Source: Pisolithus tinctorius
Taxonomy: Eukaryota > Basidiomycota > Agaricomycetes > Boletales > Pisolithaceae
Direction: 5' to 3'
Assembly (NCBI GenBank): GCA_024663395.1
Contig: JANFAH010000083.1
Location: 1-64,000, forward strand
DNA length: 64,000 nt
The notes under the pieces were generated by a model that saw only the letters and a program-made list of their open reading frames with translations, did not search any database and was not told the origin of the DNA. Both the position numbers and the translations under genes were made by a program. Of the stretch, positions 47,054 to 58,850 are shown piece by piece. The first letter of the stretch is position 1, and each line of letters opens with the position of its first letter.

Positions 47054-48916
47054 TGTGAGTCAAAGTGTGGAAAGGCAGTGGGAACCAACCAAAACCAACA
47101 CAAAAGACAAAAGTAGAGCGAGTGGTGGTGTGCCTCCGTGGAACCTGGAGTGCAGAAAACCTAAATGGGGGGGAGTTTCAATGGCAGGTGCTCCTAGCGC
47201 AAGTCGTCGACGAGTTACGCAGGAGTAGATGAATGGATGATGTCTGAGGAGGGGATGCTGAACAGAGCAGGGGTGTTCAGCCGAAAGGACTTGGGAGTAA
47301 ATGGATTTCGATAGGATGTGCCCCTGGCGCAAGTCGATGACGAGTTACACAGGAGTGGATGGATGACTAAACAAGAGGTTGCTGACTAAGCACTGATGAT
47401 ACTGCTGATGATGAATAGAGGTAGATAGACCCTTGATGGAGCCTCAACTACCAATGATATAAATGAAGACAGATAGACTCTTCCGAATGAGCCTCAACTG
47501 TCGACGACGAGATATGCTGAGCTGAGCTGACTTCTGGATTGCTTCTTGATTGATTCTGATTGATTCTCGGTAGCTAAGTACATGGGGGTTTATATACCAT
47601 GGGGGGAGCACAGCTTGTGACAAACAAGGCACAAACACTTGGTAAGTAATGAGTAAGGACTGAGTAATCATGATGAGTAAGCGAGAAATGAAAAGTAAGC
47701 AAGCAAAGAAGATTGGTAAGTATTGGCAATGAACGAGTCAAGGATAGTCAAAATATCACAGAATGAGTCAAACAGAGTCAGAAACTGAGTAAGCGCACTG
47801 ATATCACATTAGGGGGTGGCGATGCAAGTCAGATCTCGGCGGAGACATCTCTAGACCCAAAGATGGCATGACAGATGGATGGTGTTTCCAGATAGGGAAG
47901 TATTAATTCCAGAATTGAAGGGCATGAGTCAGGTGTCAAAGGGGGCTAGGGCATTGGGGGTCTGTGGGGCAATGAGAGCATACGCGATCGCGTCTCCCAC
48001 CCTTCCATCCTCTCAGCGAAGTTAACAAAAACTTCATGAACGGGGCTCTGATGGAGGAGGAGGAGAAGGGGGAACGTCTTCTGCTGGATCTTGCAGTAAG
48101 AAGGCAAGATGCATGTCATACTCATCATGAATGCGATCAGGGAGGCTGGAGGACAGTAGATTATACTGCAGCTGTCGCAATGCAGGAAGAATGATGGACG
48201 AGATTGGAACAAAGACGGTGCAGGGAGCAGGGAGGAATGATCCATATGCTTCATCAACCGGGGAGACTGAAATGACCACATAAGACCTTTCTAACCGAGT
48301 GACAGACCTGAGGCGACCAAAGAACGTCCTTCTGGAAGTCATACTGACAAGGAGAACACGCTGACCAAGCTGCATGGGACAGGATGGGGCTGACAACGAC
48401 GGGATGAACCAGGGGGCTTCAGGACGGAAGCTGGTGGGAATGCCTGGCAGATATACGTAGCCACTGTCTCTGGCAAATGAGACAAGCGAGATGATCGACG
48501 AAGAGGTGGCCATGATTGATGGACTTAGCGAAATGAGCGTCTGATGGATGGAGTGCTGTAGAAACGTGCAGGGTGCGAGGATCCTCTCCAAATTTGGAAG
48601 GAAGAATCGTGGGGCTGAGCACTTTAAGCGAGCATGGGAACGGAGTCGATATCTTTGGAAATGGTGGAGATATGACGAAAACCGGAATGCCGTACACGGG
48701 CGCTAAAAACCTTTAATGCGCGCTTAACTCGCTTCCTCTTTTCTCTTTAGCACTGATGACTCGTTCTTGTGCGAAGGATGACTGTTCACGTCCAACAGTC
48801 TTTCTACGCATGAGGCCTTTAGTCTTCATCTGCATGCATGGGCATTGTGCGCAACTCGTCAACGAGTTAGGCAGAGTCAGCTGTAACCATGTCCACAACA
48901 CCTTTGGTGTGTGACA
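47054..48916. mobile_element. Solo-LTR-like element, copy 2 (1863 bp), inserted in a gene B exon
   Basis: TGTGAG...GTGACA ends with GCGG at 47,050-47,053 and 48,917-48,920. The host exon is continuous if the insert and one GCGG are removed. TATA-like TATATAC at about 47,591. It keeps the intact antisense 159-codon frame. Confidence 0.8.
48034..48513 (-). CDS. LTR-borne antisense ORF, copy 2, intact, 159 aa
   Basis: ATG in good context (GGCCACC follows) at 48,511-48,513; product MATSSSIISLVSFARDSGYV... ending in a Pro-rich tail (DVPPSPPPPSEPRS). No domain recognised. Beta-rich, hydrophobic middle (FFGRLRSVTRLERSYVVISV). It is encoded opposite to the TATA-like sequence of the element. It could be a captured host gene piece or an element-specific protein; conservation over two copies is uninformative because they are young. 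Confidence 0.4.
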   Translation of the reverse strand: MATSSSIISLVSFARDSGYVYLPGIPTSFRPEAPWFIPSLSAPSCPMQLGQRVLLVSMTSRRTFFGRLRSVTRLERSYVVISVSPVDEAYGSFLPAPCTVFVPISSIILPALRQLQYNLLSSSLPDRIHDEYDMHLAFLLQDPAEDVPPSPPPPSEPRS

Positions 48917-50145
48917 GCGGAGGCGATTGCCAAGGGGGTTGAAGCTGCGCTTTGGAAAGTACTTGGTGATGGTGCTATCACTATGCCACGAACAGGGTGG
49001 TCACGGCAGTCACCTCGAAAACAAAAGGAGGTGGATAAAGAAGTGGAGATAGAGAAGGCTACAGAGCCACGAGGACATCGTGATCTTATACTGGTAAGTG
49101 ACATTGCTAATTCTGTTCATGTGCTAAACCAGCTGTGATAGAGTGAAGTCCGTCGCTTCTTCAAGGAAAAACTCAAAATAAGTCAGGACCATGAATTTAT
49201 TTTGAACGAAACGGCCCCTCCCCGATGATGTCCATGCATACGAACACGAAGACGGTCCACCACCCGACATGGACTCACCAACTTTCGATCTCACGCAGGG
49301 CTATTCCTTGCCGTGGAATTCTTTCATCATCGACCACCTTCTTGACAAATTTCAGAGACGAGGCAATGAAGAACACTGGCCTGTAATGAAGTCCAATGAT
49401 TACGTGTTGGAAATCCTACGTGAACGCTACAGACGTCTATGCATGACATGGCGGAAAGCTCAGCCACATATTACAACAAAGGGCACAGTAGAAACTTCTG
49501 CTGAGATTGAAGAACGCTTGGTAGTGGAACGAACCCGGGTACTCAAAGAGGGCAGACAGACCACACGACGACGAAATGTAGGGCATTAATTTTGCTGTTT
49601 CATACTGGTAACTCAACCTGTTTTAGAAATATCAGCGTCGATGTGCCATTCTCGAACATATGGTTGCTCTCAAGAAAGACTCCACGAATGGCGAAGGTGA
49701 TCTCCGTGCTTGGCAATGGCTCCTGCAGCTGATCCACACACTGGGCGAGCATGGGATGAGTTCTGAGGACAGCGACATTGACAACAACGTCATGACTATC
49801 CTCCGAGTTAAGAATATGGCATGGCGACGCAGTATCGAACGGGAACTTGATATTATTGACCTCCAGAGACTTGTCAACAATGATGTTTTTGCACCCCAAG
49901 GATCAAAGCCTATCCAGAGGTTTCATGCACCTGGAAACCCCCAAAGTCTGCGCACTCCAGTCCTGGGCTTACCACAGTCTATCTATGATTCCATTTGGCT
50001 TGCTGGGCTTACTCACCGTGAACGGGACTGCCTGAAAGTATCAGAGGAACCATTTCTGTGGATGGAGATAGCCATTGCCTGATACTAGATACCCAATGTA
50101 GTGTGTGTACATACGTATAGATACTAAGAACATCTACATGAAAAT

Positions 50146-50222
50146 GGATGATCACACTAGGTGATCGTTGTGCGACCACAGGGTGATCATTGGGCGACGA
50201 ACAGGTGACTGTCGGGCGATTA
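50146..50222. repeat. Three imperfect ~22 bp tandem repeats
   Basis: Units resemble AGGTGATCRTTGGGCGACRA (from about 50,157, 50,181 and 50,203), lying just after the end of gene B. Too few and too diverged to be an array of known type. Confidence 0.5.
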
Positions 50223-51102
50223 GTACAGGCCGTGGCAAAACTTCAAGTGTAGGCACGTGTAGGAACACTAACTCTAGACTTGAAGTAAAATTTGTTACTG
50301 GAATTTTGGCAGTACTTCGTGTATTGTCAGTTATGCAAATTAGGACAAAACTTAAAGTTTCACCCTGCACTGCACGTGTTGACATAACTTCCTATCTTGG
50401 ACAACATCTGCTATTCAACCATACTTATTGTTTACACAATGATTAGATGTTCGCTCTGACTTCAAACCTGAGCAAATGTGTAGAAAAGGATCTAAACTTC
50501 AAGTATGGATTTTTTCAGTATGCCATCACAAACTCTAAGTGTGAGATTGACATATTGTATTACATATAACAGGGTACTATATAGTGGAAAACTCGCTGTG
50601 ACTAACCTCTGGTTGCTAAAATCCATCACATTAGAAGAACCTGCTCTTGTTTACATTGTAGCATCTAGGAGCGCCTGCTCTATAACGGTTGGCATATTGC
50701 TCGTCATGAATCAACCAACACCTAAATGGTAGGCCCTCCAAAAGGGAGAGCCCGGCACCTTCGGTCCGGCAAAAACTCGGGGGACAAAACAATTTTCAGA
50801 CGGGAAGAGAGCACCTGTGGATGGGTAACAGCGATGGTTAGAAAATGACTAGCAGATACAAAAGTAATAGCAGGGCAGGGTCTGCCAACAGCCAGAAGCT
50901 AGGTCAGTACACTCAGTGCGGTAGCCGTCGCCTTGCATTCCGCTGAGACCACAAGTGCAGAGGAGGCAAGAGGAAAGAGGGGAGAAGCGAGGGGAGGAAG
51001 GACGAGTGCACTAAAATACCCTGGAACACGAGGCAGCAGGCCTTATCTCTCTGCCCTGCGCCGCAACTCGGCAGACAGCTCTCTTCCAGAAGGCCCAGAA
51101 TT
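50223..51102. other. Gene-free stretch
   Basis: No recognisable gene. Words such as AACTTCAAGT/ACTTGAAGT recur at 50,240-50,500. Confidence 0.4.
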
Positions 51103-53771
51103 AGTATACTGGTGATACCACAAGCCAATACAATTACATACCTCGCCATCGCAATACGTTATGCAAGCCTGGAGTGGACGCCCGACTTTTTGATGGTCAC
51201 CGTATACGAATTGAAAGTGCTGGAGAACGAGGTAAAAGGCGATGTATATTTGACTACTGTTTCACGATCGGAGTCATCTGACCGACGAAGACACTTGGTG
51301 AACGCAGATTGGATATCGCTAACAATTTACTTGTCGATAGTGTTCACGTAGACGGCAGTTCTGTCGAGATGATCTGCGGTAATCCGCGGAGCTGTTCACT
51401 CGGAATGCCTTCGATACTGGCGTCCGTAAAATGCTTCTGCAGGTCCGTCAAATGTTATCTTTCATCCATCCATTTCGCGGACCGATGCTCGCCCGGACGC
51501 AGTTGGCCCTCGTAATTAAACGCAGTCATAGGATTGGCACGAGATCCACGCCTGTGACCGAAACGATGCTGTCAAGAGCGCAGATCAGGTGATGTAACAC
51601 TTACCTGAGAGATAAATAGGAGCTGAATTGAAGAGCATAAGTTGCCCGCTTCCCACTGGTTCTTAGAGATAAGCATTCTTGTAACCAGGGGGTGGGTATA
51701 TCCTGACTGTATCACAGGGGCTGCGAACCGCTTCATTAGTCATGTCATATGCGTAGCGGATGCACAAGCACTGCGCGGTTCAGGTCAAGCCTCAGTTGCA
51801 TCTGCACGACCTCCCATCGCGTCTGATTCTCCATCTCTTGTACTTGTTCAAGGTCAAATATTTCCACAGCATGTTATTAGTGTTATCCTGAAAAAAATGA
51901 ACACATCATGACTACCCGCTATCTGCTCGAATTGCTTCGTAACGGAAGAACTCGGTGGTTTGCATGGTTTACTGATGGCTGTAGCGTGCTGTCTGTTGGA
52001 ACGGCGAGAGTGGCAAGGGCGAGGGGAGTCCAGTGCGGCGGAGCTGCAGCACCGAAGTTGCGTTTGAAAAACTCATGTAACCTGGTACGAAGGAACGCGG
52101 ATGGTGAAGCTCTTCAAGTGTACACACACTGGTAACAGGGTAGCCACGGCGACTCCGGCAGTTTAGTAGCGATCCTGGCCTACACAACACCACTTCCCTC
52201 GCGAGTTCTCCACTCTCGCCTCGGTATGTGGGCAGCGCCGCGGCAATCCCCCTACTGGCATCCGACCAGGCAGACATGGGTAGGGACATGGAGACAATTA
52301 TCTTTGGACACAGAGTGACTTCAGCAATACCAAAATCGAGTGATGACGCTTGCTCAATGCTTTGCAGCGTCGACTTCGGAATCTGAATTGCCGTTAGGCT
52401 TGCGAGCAATTCGTACAATCATATCCTTGAAATCAAACCATCTGCAGACGACATGGCCCATTGAGGATGCCTTTGGTCCGCGATTTAACAAGCGCCTCAT
52501 GAACTGAATGCTGGCCACGACCTAAGGTATCATCACATATTAACGTGGCATTTGGAGCGCGCTTGGATCCATGTCCTTCCTTGCCTTGCGTCCAGCGCCA
52601 GTCGCTCTCATTGCCTTAGAGCGGCGCGACAGAACCTGCATGTCACTCTGAGTCAGCGAAGAACCCTTCAATGGGCCAGTCAAACTGACATACTGATCCG
52701 AATTTACTGCGTCTGCACGTAATGCGTAGCAGGGAGCGCATCAGGTGCATAGACTTCAGGCAAAAGATCACGTGACCCCTGCAACGCGTACACAATACCA
52801 AACAACCCCGTGATGCCAATATTAATGGGGCGCACAATCAAACAGGGGTACCTCATTTACAGGAACGATGCATTGAAAACGTCAGCCACTACATACCCTA
52901 CACGACCACCCATTCAGGCAGACAATGAAGGCCCACATCAAGCACTGGTGCGCAGTCACGCAGTGGCGATGGAATACCGGGAACAGCAACTACAACGATA
53001 ATGCAGCAGCTGACGACGAGGGCGATGGACGTGGCATCTGGCAAATCCCGTGTGATGGGTGTCGTCTGGGGTGTAAGATGCCCGGAGACGATTGTCCACT
53101 CAGTACGTGCCTTCTCTTCATCGATGGAATAATATGCCTGTGGTTATCGAAGGTTTAGAATAAACAGTATGGGGATTTCTTCGGATGCTGGCGGGCCACT
53201 GAGAAACTAGGATTGTTAAGTGGTGAAGTGAACGATAAATGCATGTATACGTGGGTTCAGCTTGGGCCTATAGTACATACAACGATGACATGTGGTGAAA
53301 TAATAAGAGACGAAATCTCATCGAAAAGTCGTGCCCCCTGGCCTGGGCCGCGATCTGTTAGTAGGCAAGGCCGAGAACACAGGTATGTCAGGGTGTACAA
53401 AGAATTCTCAGACGTGGCAGCAGGTGGATACTAGTCTCTACCCTGTATGTTCGACTTTCAACTCCCGCCCACCATCCACAGGCTCGAAAATACTCCCTAG
53501 CCTCCACCAGATCTGACGAATTCGTCGACGTTCTCACTCGCCTTCGATCCTATGGCAGTCTCCAATGACAACATACCCCTGTACGCCGACTACCAAATCT
53601 CCCCCTATCAATGAACCCATCCGATAGTCCCTGGAACCGAAACAAGAACCCCAACCACAGGCTCACCTCCACTTCGAAGCGCCCTCTTCCTAAATTACAA
53701 TACAGAACCTATCCTCTATTCCTACACACGGCTTCGAAGTGCGAATACCATATAGTTTACTTCATGCGTTT
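51103..53771. repeat. Mosaic unit, copy 1
   Basis: Diverged direct duplicate of 55,926-59,706. Shared landmarks in order are AGTATACTGGTGA, CTCGCCATCGC, GGACATGGCCCAT-like strings (about 52,452 and 56,998), the APC11 start, GTTAGTAGGCAAGGCCGA and CTATCCTCTATT. Copy 1 lacks the 1.4 kb PSP1-containing block of copy 2 (junction near 53,173). Contains no intact gene. Confidence 0.8.
52925..53106 (+). pseudogene. APC11 (anaphase-promoting complex RING-H2 subunit) 5' fragment, copy 1
   Basis: ATG at 52,925 begins MKAHIKHWCAVTQWRWNTGN, the characteristic APC11 start, and continues to CKMPGDDCPL. The first zinc ligands are mutated (GRGIWQIP where copy 2 has VCGICRIP). The frame then meets a GTACGT splice donor at about 53,104 and diverges, so the later RING residues (HxxH, C..C) are absent. 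A genomic fragment, not a functional ubiquitin-ligase subunit. Confidence 0.75.
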
Positions 53772-55069
53772 GGCCTTGAGATAATCCCTAAGCAACCTTG
53801 CAGCTTGAAAGATGAAAACATGCATTCTCTGTCGATGGGAAACAGCAAGGAAATGTCAGAAAACGGCTAGAAGCCTGCAAAGTGAGAACACGCACTTTCT
53901 GCAAACAGGTAAGAACAGGGTAAGGGTCAGCAAATGGACAACAGCTGAGGGCACGAGCGAACTCACAGGCTGGGGACAGGCAGTAGCAGCTCAAGCATTA
54001 GCCATCGACCGGAAGTTCAAAATGCTAGAACACCCACTTTCTCATTCTGCAGGCGTGCAATTGCAGGTTAGGAACTGGCCAGCACCCCAAAATACAAGGC
54101 CACCTACCTCCTGGAGGCAAGAAACGGTAGTGCAATGGTCAGCAGATGCCAGGTAAATCAGGAGTCACAACACACCAGCTGTGGTTGTCGGTCGATGCCA
54201 ACAATGTCAGTAGAGTCGAACACAGGAATATATTTGCATCCTACTCACCACTCGGATCACCAAAAAATTGCGAATGAGGTTATCTGCCTCCTGGCTCGGT
54301 TTATCATCGTTGGGTTGTGAACCTTCCCTTCTGACTATTTTCCCTTTGGTGCCTGCAATCTGAAAGCGTCGCTGGCAGCGGCGACTTTTGGTTCAATGTA
54401 AGCCCTGTTTGATTGCAGAAGGGGGTGGTTTACCATGTGATGATGCGACCACGTGCCAGTGCATTCAAAAGTGTGGCTTCGTCAACCTTGACATCATTCC
54501 GAGTACCACAGCAGCACCGATATCTTGCAGAAAATTTCCTGACAACCTCTGTAGTAACAATCCTCATGACAATTTTGGTCCCTGGCTGAATAGTTGACCA
54601 GCCATCACTTTGACGCCTCAGTTGGGTCATGTTAATGCCATCGTCAATCGCAAAATTGTATCGTTGCCTGTTAATATACCACCGTTGGACCTCAGCTTCA
54701 TTCGGCCGACATTGGTCAAGTACGCCAGGTAGAAAGGTAACCAGTCGCTAAAAAATATGGTAAGCTTCATGCATCCACATCTGTGCCACAGGAACGAACA
54801 TCAAAAGAGCTGCACTGATCAAGCAACATGTCATGTTGCCGACCCGTTGCGTCAACCAGTGTGACATGACCCGATGTCACGGTTAGTGGTAATGACCCTC
54901 CTGTCTCCAGCATCGTCACAATACGCTTGACATCTTGGGTTTCCACTCAATAGGTGTCTCTGCTTCAAGTGCAACAAGAAGATCCATACCAGTATGAACT
55001 TCCATTTGGGATGAGAACTAAACAAAGGAGAATACGTCAGAAATGGATGGATGAAAATATCACAGCAAG
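53772..55069. other. Gene-free stretch between the mosaic units
   Basis: No recognisable gene. 53,800-54,060 holds loosely repeated motifs (AACA-GCA(T/C)-TTCT, about 80-160 bp apart). Confidence 0.35.
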
Positions 55070-55766
55070 TATGCAACATCACCATGTAGTCAGAAATATA
55101 ACGGGAAATCTCGCTCAAACATTCAGCTATCTCTGCCGTGAGCAAGGGGGATCCAACTATGATACGACTTCTCAATTCCGACAGTTTGCTTGCACCATCT
55201 CCCAACTGGCTGATGGCTTTTAAGTTAAGATACCGCACGCATATTTCTCCAAGCAACATACCATGTCAAGATACGTCTCCTTTCTTCTTCGCTGGGAGTC
55301 CGAGTGGGTGGGGCATTGATCAAATGGCGGCTGAGGCTGTTCAATCGGTCATTGACAGTACTCAAGCCGTGCTTGTTCTGGGCGCGTTGCTATGATAGTA
55401 TGATTTAGAATCCAGAATGATACTTGAAAGGTGGGAAAAATTCACGTCTATATCTTTCAGAATAGCATGCAGACCGGCGATCGCAGCCTTCAGCCCCGCA
55501 CCAGCGACGGGGATTAAGCCCACGGCTTCCTGTACGACAGAAAAACTTGTCTGAAGGGCGTCAGAGACATTACGAAAACATAGGACACGTCGGGAAGTCC
55601 TGGAGGGACAGACGACTTTCGAAAGTTGCTGATTCACAGCAGGGGAGGTCCGGCGCGAGTTCGAAGCAATTACATGGGTGGAGACATCGTGCGAGCCTCC
55701 AGCAACAGAAGAATCGTGCAGCGTCCCGGTAGATTTGTCACCCCTCCACAGTCTCTTGCGGGCCAT
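55070..55766 (-). pseudogene. N-terminal remnant of an NLR-like gene
   Basis: ATG at 55,764-55,766 (MARKRLWRGDKST...). Exon 1 runs to 55,446 and ends in a helical segment SDALQTSFSVVQEAVGLIPV followed by GLKAAIAGLHAILKDID. This style is typical of N-terminal domains of Agaricomycete NACHT proteins. A phase-0 intron leads to exon 2 at 55,389 (QRAQNKHGLSTVNDRLNSLS), then a further helical stretch near 55,240-55,080 in a shifted frame. No NACHT domain follows. Helical N-terminal domains in such proteins are thought to signal or oligomerise. Truncated and out of frame, so inactive. Confidence 0.5.
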
Positions 55767-57412
55767 TTTACTAAGACGACGAGAACAGGAAGGACGGGAG
55801 AGACAGTGTGGAAGGTAAGAAAACGAGAACGGCCGCGTACAAAACACTACTGGGCCACAGCATATGCACACGGTTCTACACAGCAACAGCCCACTTGAGT
55901 TGAGTGGCCGCCTCAGCCTAGCTGTAAGTATACTGGTGAGAGTGCACGCAGCCGCATTTGCACATGCCAGAAGTCAATCGAATTACAATCTAGCTACTTA
56001 CGCACCTCGCCATCGCGCTAAGTCACGTGAACCTCAAGTGGACGCTCGACTTTCTGATGGTCGCAATATATGAATGAGATGTGAAAGAGAACAACGTAAA
56101 AGGCGATGTGTGTATGATTCCTGTTCCATGATCTGAGTCAATGATCTGACTGGCGGACACGCTGTGAACACAGACTGGATAAGTACTGCCAACAACTTAG
56201 TTGTCGACAGTGTCATGTAAATGGCAGCTCTATCGAGATGATTTGCGGTAGTCTGTGAAAGTGTTCGGTATAAGTCTTATGCCGCTGTGTCAAATATGAC
56301 GCTTATCTTCCGCGCATTCCCTGGATGTGTGCTTGCCTGGTCGAAGAGCGGCGCTGTCGAGAGAGCATATCCACTTGAGGAATAAACGGGGGCGGCATTA
56401 AAGAGCATAGGTTACCTTCCCACCGGTTCATTAAACCAAGCATTCCTGTAATAAAGCATGGACATTTCCTGACTGGACCAAAGGAGCTGCGAACAGGTCC
56501 GTAAGTCACGTCATTTACATAGCAGACGCACAAGCACAGAACGGTTGAACCTTGAGGTCCAGCCTAAGTTTCACCAGTACCACCTCCCACCGCGTCTGGT
56601 TCAACCTTTGCAACGGTACAGGGCCAGAGATTTCCAATGTGTTAGCAAAGTTCTAAACACACAAAAAAAAAGAATACATCATGGCTAGCAACTATCAACT
56701 CGAGTTGTTTCGTAGTGGAGGAGCTCGATGCTGTCCATCGTTCATTGCTGGCTGTAGCGTGCTGTCCCCTGGGACGGGGAGAGTGGCAGGAGCAAGGAGA
56801 CGTGGAAATGATGCCGCTTGTTGTGTGGCGTCGACTTGGCACCAGAATTGCCTGTGATTGCATCAGAGGGACGGGGAATGACGAAATCGCGGGTCACGAC
56901 CAGTCAGTGACAGGTTTAATCCATTTATTCGCTTCCTGATGCCACTTACAAGTAACTTGTACGGTCATGTTCTTGAAATTAAACCATCTGCCGACAACAT
57001 GGCCCATCGAGGATGCCTTTGGCCCAAGATGCAACAAGCACATCATGCACTCGATGCTGGCCATGAACCAGAGTATCACCATATGTCAACAATAGCATGA
57101 CATTCGGAGCACGCTTGGGTGTACACCCGTGCCTTACGTCCAGTGCCAATGTTCTCACTGTCTCAGAGCGGTGCAACTAATCTTGCATGCCACCCCAAGT
57201 CAGTGAAGGGCTCTGCAATTAGCTAAAGGGCAGCCAAGCTGACATAGTAGATGACGTGATCTCACACGATGCATACATGGTGCCAAACAATTGTATGCTG
57301 ATGGTAGCACCATCAAATATGTACGGGGTATCACGTTCGCTTGAACGATGTGGTTAACTTTAGTCAACGTACCCTACACGCACGCACACGCACCAACCTA
57401 CTCAGGTAGACG

Positions 57413-57594
57413 ATGAATGTCTACATTAGCCACTGGAGCGCAGTCGCACAGTGGTGATGGAATACCGGGAACAGCAACCACAATGATAATGCGGCAGCCG
57501 ACGATGAGAACGATGTATGTGGGATTTGTCGAATCCCGTATGAGGGGTGTTGCCCAGCGTGTAAAATGCCCGGAAACGTTTGTCCGCTCAATAC
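57413..57594 (+). pseudogene. APC11 5' fragment, copy 2
   Basis: ATG at 57,413 begins MNVYISHWSAVAQW, then a TGA stop (57,455-57,457) where copy 1 has CGA (Arg). The frame continues WNTGNSNHNDNAAADDENDV and keeps the first RING-H2 cysteines, VCGICRIPYEGCCPACKMPG, to CPL. The splice donor after this point is altered (ATACGT). 3' half missing. Confidence 0.8.
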
Positions 57595-57679
57595 GTGGTC
57601 GCCCGCGTGGGCCTCTGGTATTGAAAGAAAACAGTATGGGGACAGTGCAGCCACGTCGTTTACATACACTGTCTGCTCA

Positions 57680-58850
57680 AATGGCTAGGAACGCCTGCGT
57701 CGAAACAACACTCCCCGATAGACCGTTCATCTTTGGGTTTATCTCCTTGGAACCTTGCTGACTGCCAGGGTTCGGCAGACCGTCGTCCCCGGATATGACA
57801 AACCCTAACGTCTCCAATTCCTTCGGCGTGATGGAATAGTTGACGATGGTGCTCAAATCCTTTCCCCGATCTGCCTCCACAATGACCAGATCACCCAACC
57901 GAATGTCGGGACTGGAGTCCGTTAGGTGGGAAAGACAGGTACGACCAGCTTTGAATTCGACGATGTAGAGCCGTCACGAAGCTGGGACTGATGATAGCGC
58001 AACGCCTCTGTCGAGATTGTTGAGATTCGGGACGGGTGCGTTATCAGCTGCTGTTTTACCTGGCTGCGGAGGAATTGCTATCAACGGACAAGCCGCTATC
58101 GCTTGGAGATCCAAAGGGCTGACGGAATGTGAAAGAGGCACCAGTTGGGATATTCAGGTTGATGCGTTGATAGCCGTATATGCGACGGATGGCTGGCTCT
58201 GGGGGCGAGTAGAGAACGACGGCCCAGGACCGTCCTTTGAAAGACTGAGTGAGGCCAGATCTGGAGTGAGATCGTCGTCGGAGAGTATCAAGCCACCACA
58301 GCCGAAGAGACTGTGGAACACACTTGAACGTGCTGCTGCGACTGACTCGTCCTGGGTGTCGTGGCCAAGGGCGTTGAACCCAACGATGGTGGCCCGTCTG
58401 GGATGGGCGGCGCTCACGCTGGACGTCTGCTCGTCGTGCTACTTCCACCACCACCGCGCTCGTCCTTCGGTTGGGCTGGTTCATACCCGCCCATACATGG
58501 TTCGTGAAGGGCAGAGCCGTTATCCAGAAAGGTCTGACCAACACCTCTGACAGGCAAGTTCATATTGGAAGGGTCGATGGTGTTATGTCTCCAGTCATTA
58601 TTGCTGTTATTGCCATTCCCGGACGATAAGTCGAACCGGGTGCTGCCCATGGGCGATCTTCCAATGGTCAGAACCAGGTGGCTTTACGTTCGCAGAGCGA
58701 GACGGGACGTTAAGTGAGTTACTGGGAGAATCTGATGATGGAAAAGAAGGCCAGATATTCTGCTGTGGGGGGGACTGAAATGGACCAGACACTGGACGGG
58801 TTGTCATTATCGTTGCCAGCAATGGAGAACTTGAACCAATCACCTCATGC
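57680..58850 (-). pseudogene. PSP1-like protein relic
   Basis: The C-terminal block on the minus strand reads YIVEFKAGRTCLSHLTDSSP, then DIRLGDLVIVEADRGKDLST and KEINPKM (57,960-57,735). These are hallmarks of the PSP1 C-terminal domain of fungi. Upstream segments in other frames resemble the Ser/Gly-rich N-terminal half (GFNALGHDTQDESVAAARSS at about 58,380; LTPDLASLSLSKDGPGPSFS at about 58,260). At least three frame changes and the loss of the rest of the domain make it non-functional. Confidence 0.6.

Larger units (their letters stand above)
44693..50082 (+). pseudogene. Gene B: second GMSS-family gene, coiled-coil, broken by stops and an LTR insertion
   Basis: Possible start ATG at 44,693 (CCATGG). 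The exon ending 45,880 encodes an acidic N-terminal part. Then come repeated coiled-coil exons (45,945-46,094; 46,143-46,193; 46,242-46,316; about 46,364-46,438; from 46,493), a Ser/Gln-rich exon (to 46,919) and an exon split by the solo LTR at 47,054-48,916. The C-terminal exons are 49,269-49,577 and 49,627-50,082. Removing the LTR and one GCGG restores ATG GCG GAG GCG ATT. The C-terminal part shares with gene A an Arg-rich patch, GEHGMSSEDSD (about 49,755) and a GLP..Y..W block. In-frame TGA at 45,737, 46,502 and 46,798 replace CGA, and a C-run near 49,225 has one extra base. No longer functional; original role unknown. Confidence 0.7.

Noticed and set aside
39913..48916. A full-length LTR retrotransposon with two 1.85 kb LTRs
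   Set aside because: The interior holds an intact WD40 gene, a hairpin and gene B, with no gag/pol, primer-binding site or polypurine tract. Each repeat has its own GCGG target duplication and copy 2 interrupts a gene B exon, so they are two separate insertions.
49600..49899. Minus-strand ORFs of about 80-100 codons
   Set aside because: Shadows of the C-terminal exon of gene B.
50146..50222. CRISPR-like repeat array
   Set aside because: Only three diverged repeats without regular spacers, in a eukaryotic context.
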